Assembly: GCA_019310125.1 (NCBI GenBank) | Contig: JAFDEW010000016.1 | Coordinates: 1-32,538 of the forward strand | Length of the DNA: 32,538 bases | Direction of reading: 5' to 3' | From: Deltaproteobacteria bacterium | GTDB taxonomy: Bacteria; Desulfobacterota; Desulfobacteria; Desulfobacterales; UBA11574 | In this document: positions 32,511 through 32,538 of the stretch, piece after piece | Layout: the number at the start of each line of letters is the position of its first letter | Numbering within the stretch: the stretch's first letter is position 1 | The notes under the pieces: generated by a model | The model's input: the letters and a program-made list of their open reading frames with translations, nothing else | Database searches by the model: none | What the model was told of the DNA's origin: nothing | Position numbers and translations under genes: made by a program

Positions 32511-32538
32511 CGTTTCGTTCGGCGAACAGGCTCCACTC

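Overview
The window looks like one end of a draft or metagenome contig from an anaerobic, Gram-negative bacterium, most likely a Desulfobacterota (deltaproteobacterial) sulfate-reducer relative. This is inferred from gene content and order, not from a marker-gene phylogeny. Supporting points are the block glyA - dCMP deaminase - nrdR - ribD - ribE - ribBA - ribH - nusB, the many iron-sulfur or metal-linked small proteins (DUF362-ferredoxin, NifX-like, DUF134, CGGC), the lipoproteins, a heptose phosphatase, and the palindromic intergenic repeats. No tRNA, rRNA, CRISPR array, prophage or intact transposase was seen.

Layout. 1-1625: a 5'-truncated TPR protein and a DUF3786 protein. 2075-4399: a predicted lipoprotein joining an S41/PDZ protease to a caspase-like C14 domain. 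4539-7698: a carboxymuconolactone-decarboxylase-type protein, a DUF362 ferredoxin protein, a YkgJ cysteine-cluster protein and a lactonase-like metallo-beta-lactamase (MBL) protein. 7865-12188: a second MBL protein, DUF5320 and DUF134 on the minus strand, facing a plus-strand run of DUF89, a small unknown, an FmdB-like zinc ribbon, a NifX-like protein with a Gly/Arg tail, and a CGGC protein. This is the part most likely to hold an uncharacterised metal or Fe-S system. 12701-18699: single-domain asparaginase, YbaK, a free-standing ThrRS-type editing domain, an RNB ribonuclease, hisI, hisG and an aminotransferase. 18941-23506: engB, rlpA, gmhB and recD2. 23846-31681: rpmF, rpiB, glyA, dCMP deaminase, nrdR, the riboflavin genes, nusB and an MBL hydrolase. 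31752-32470: a frameshifted nucleotide-sugar dehydrogenase fragment.

How the genes work together. ribD, ribBA, ribH and ribE together make riboflavin from GTP and ribulose 5-phosphate. rpiB supplies ribulose 5-phosphate, and glyA and the dCMP deaminase feed one-carbon and thymidylate metabolism. NrdR would repress ribonucleotide reductase genes elsewhere. hisG and hisI are two steps of histidine synthesis. YbaK and the ThrRS-type editing protein both proofread mischarged tRNAs.

Two non-coding themes stand out. First, the intergenic gaps are filled with 125-200 bp imperfect palindromes. One 138-bp segment occurs twice in opposite orientation with 4 mismatches, bracketing about 6.1 kb; a related copy lies at 19530-19680. 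Another family begins inside gmhB's last codons and ends one base before recD2. Second, the right-hand end (32470-32538) is not genomic: a 12-T run leads into the 29-base Illumina P5 adapter sequence, so the last ~70 bases should be trimmed.
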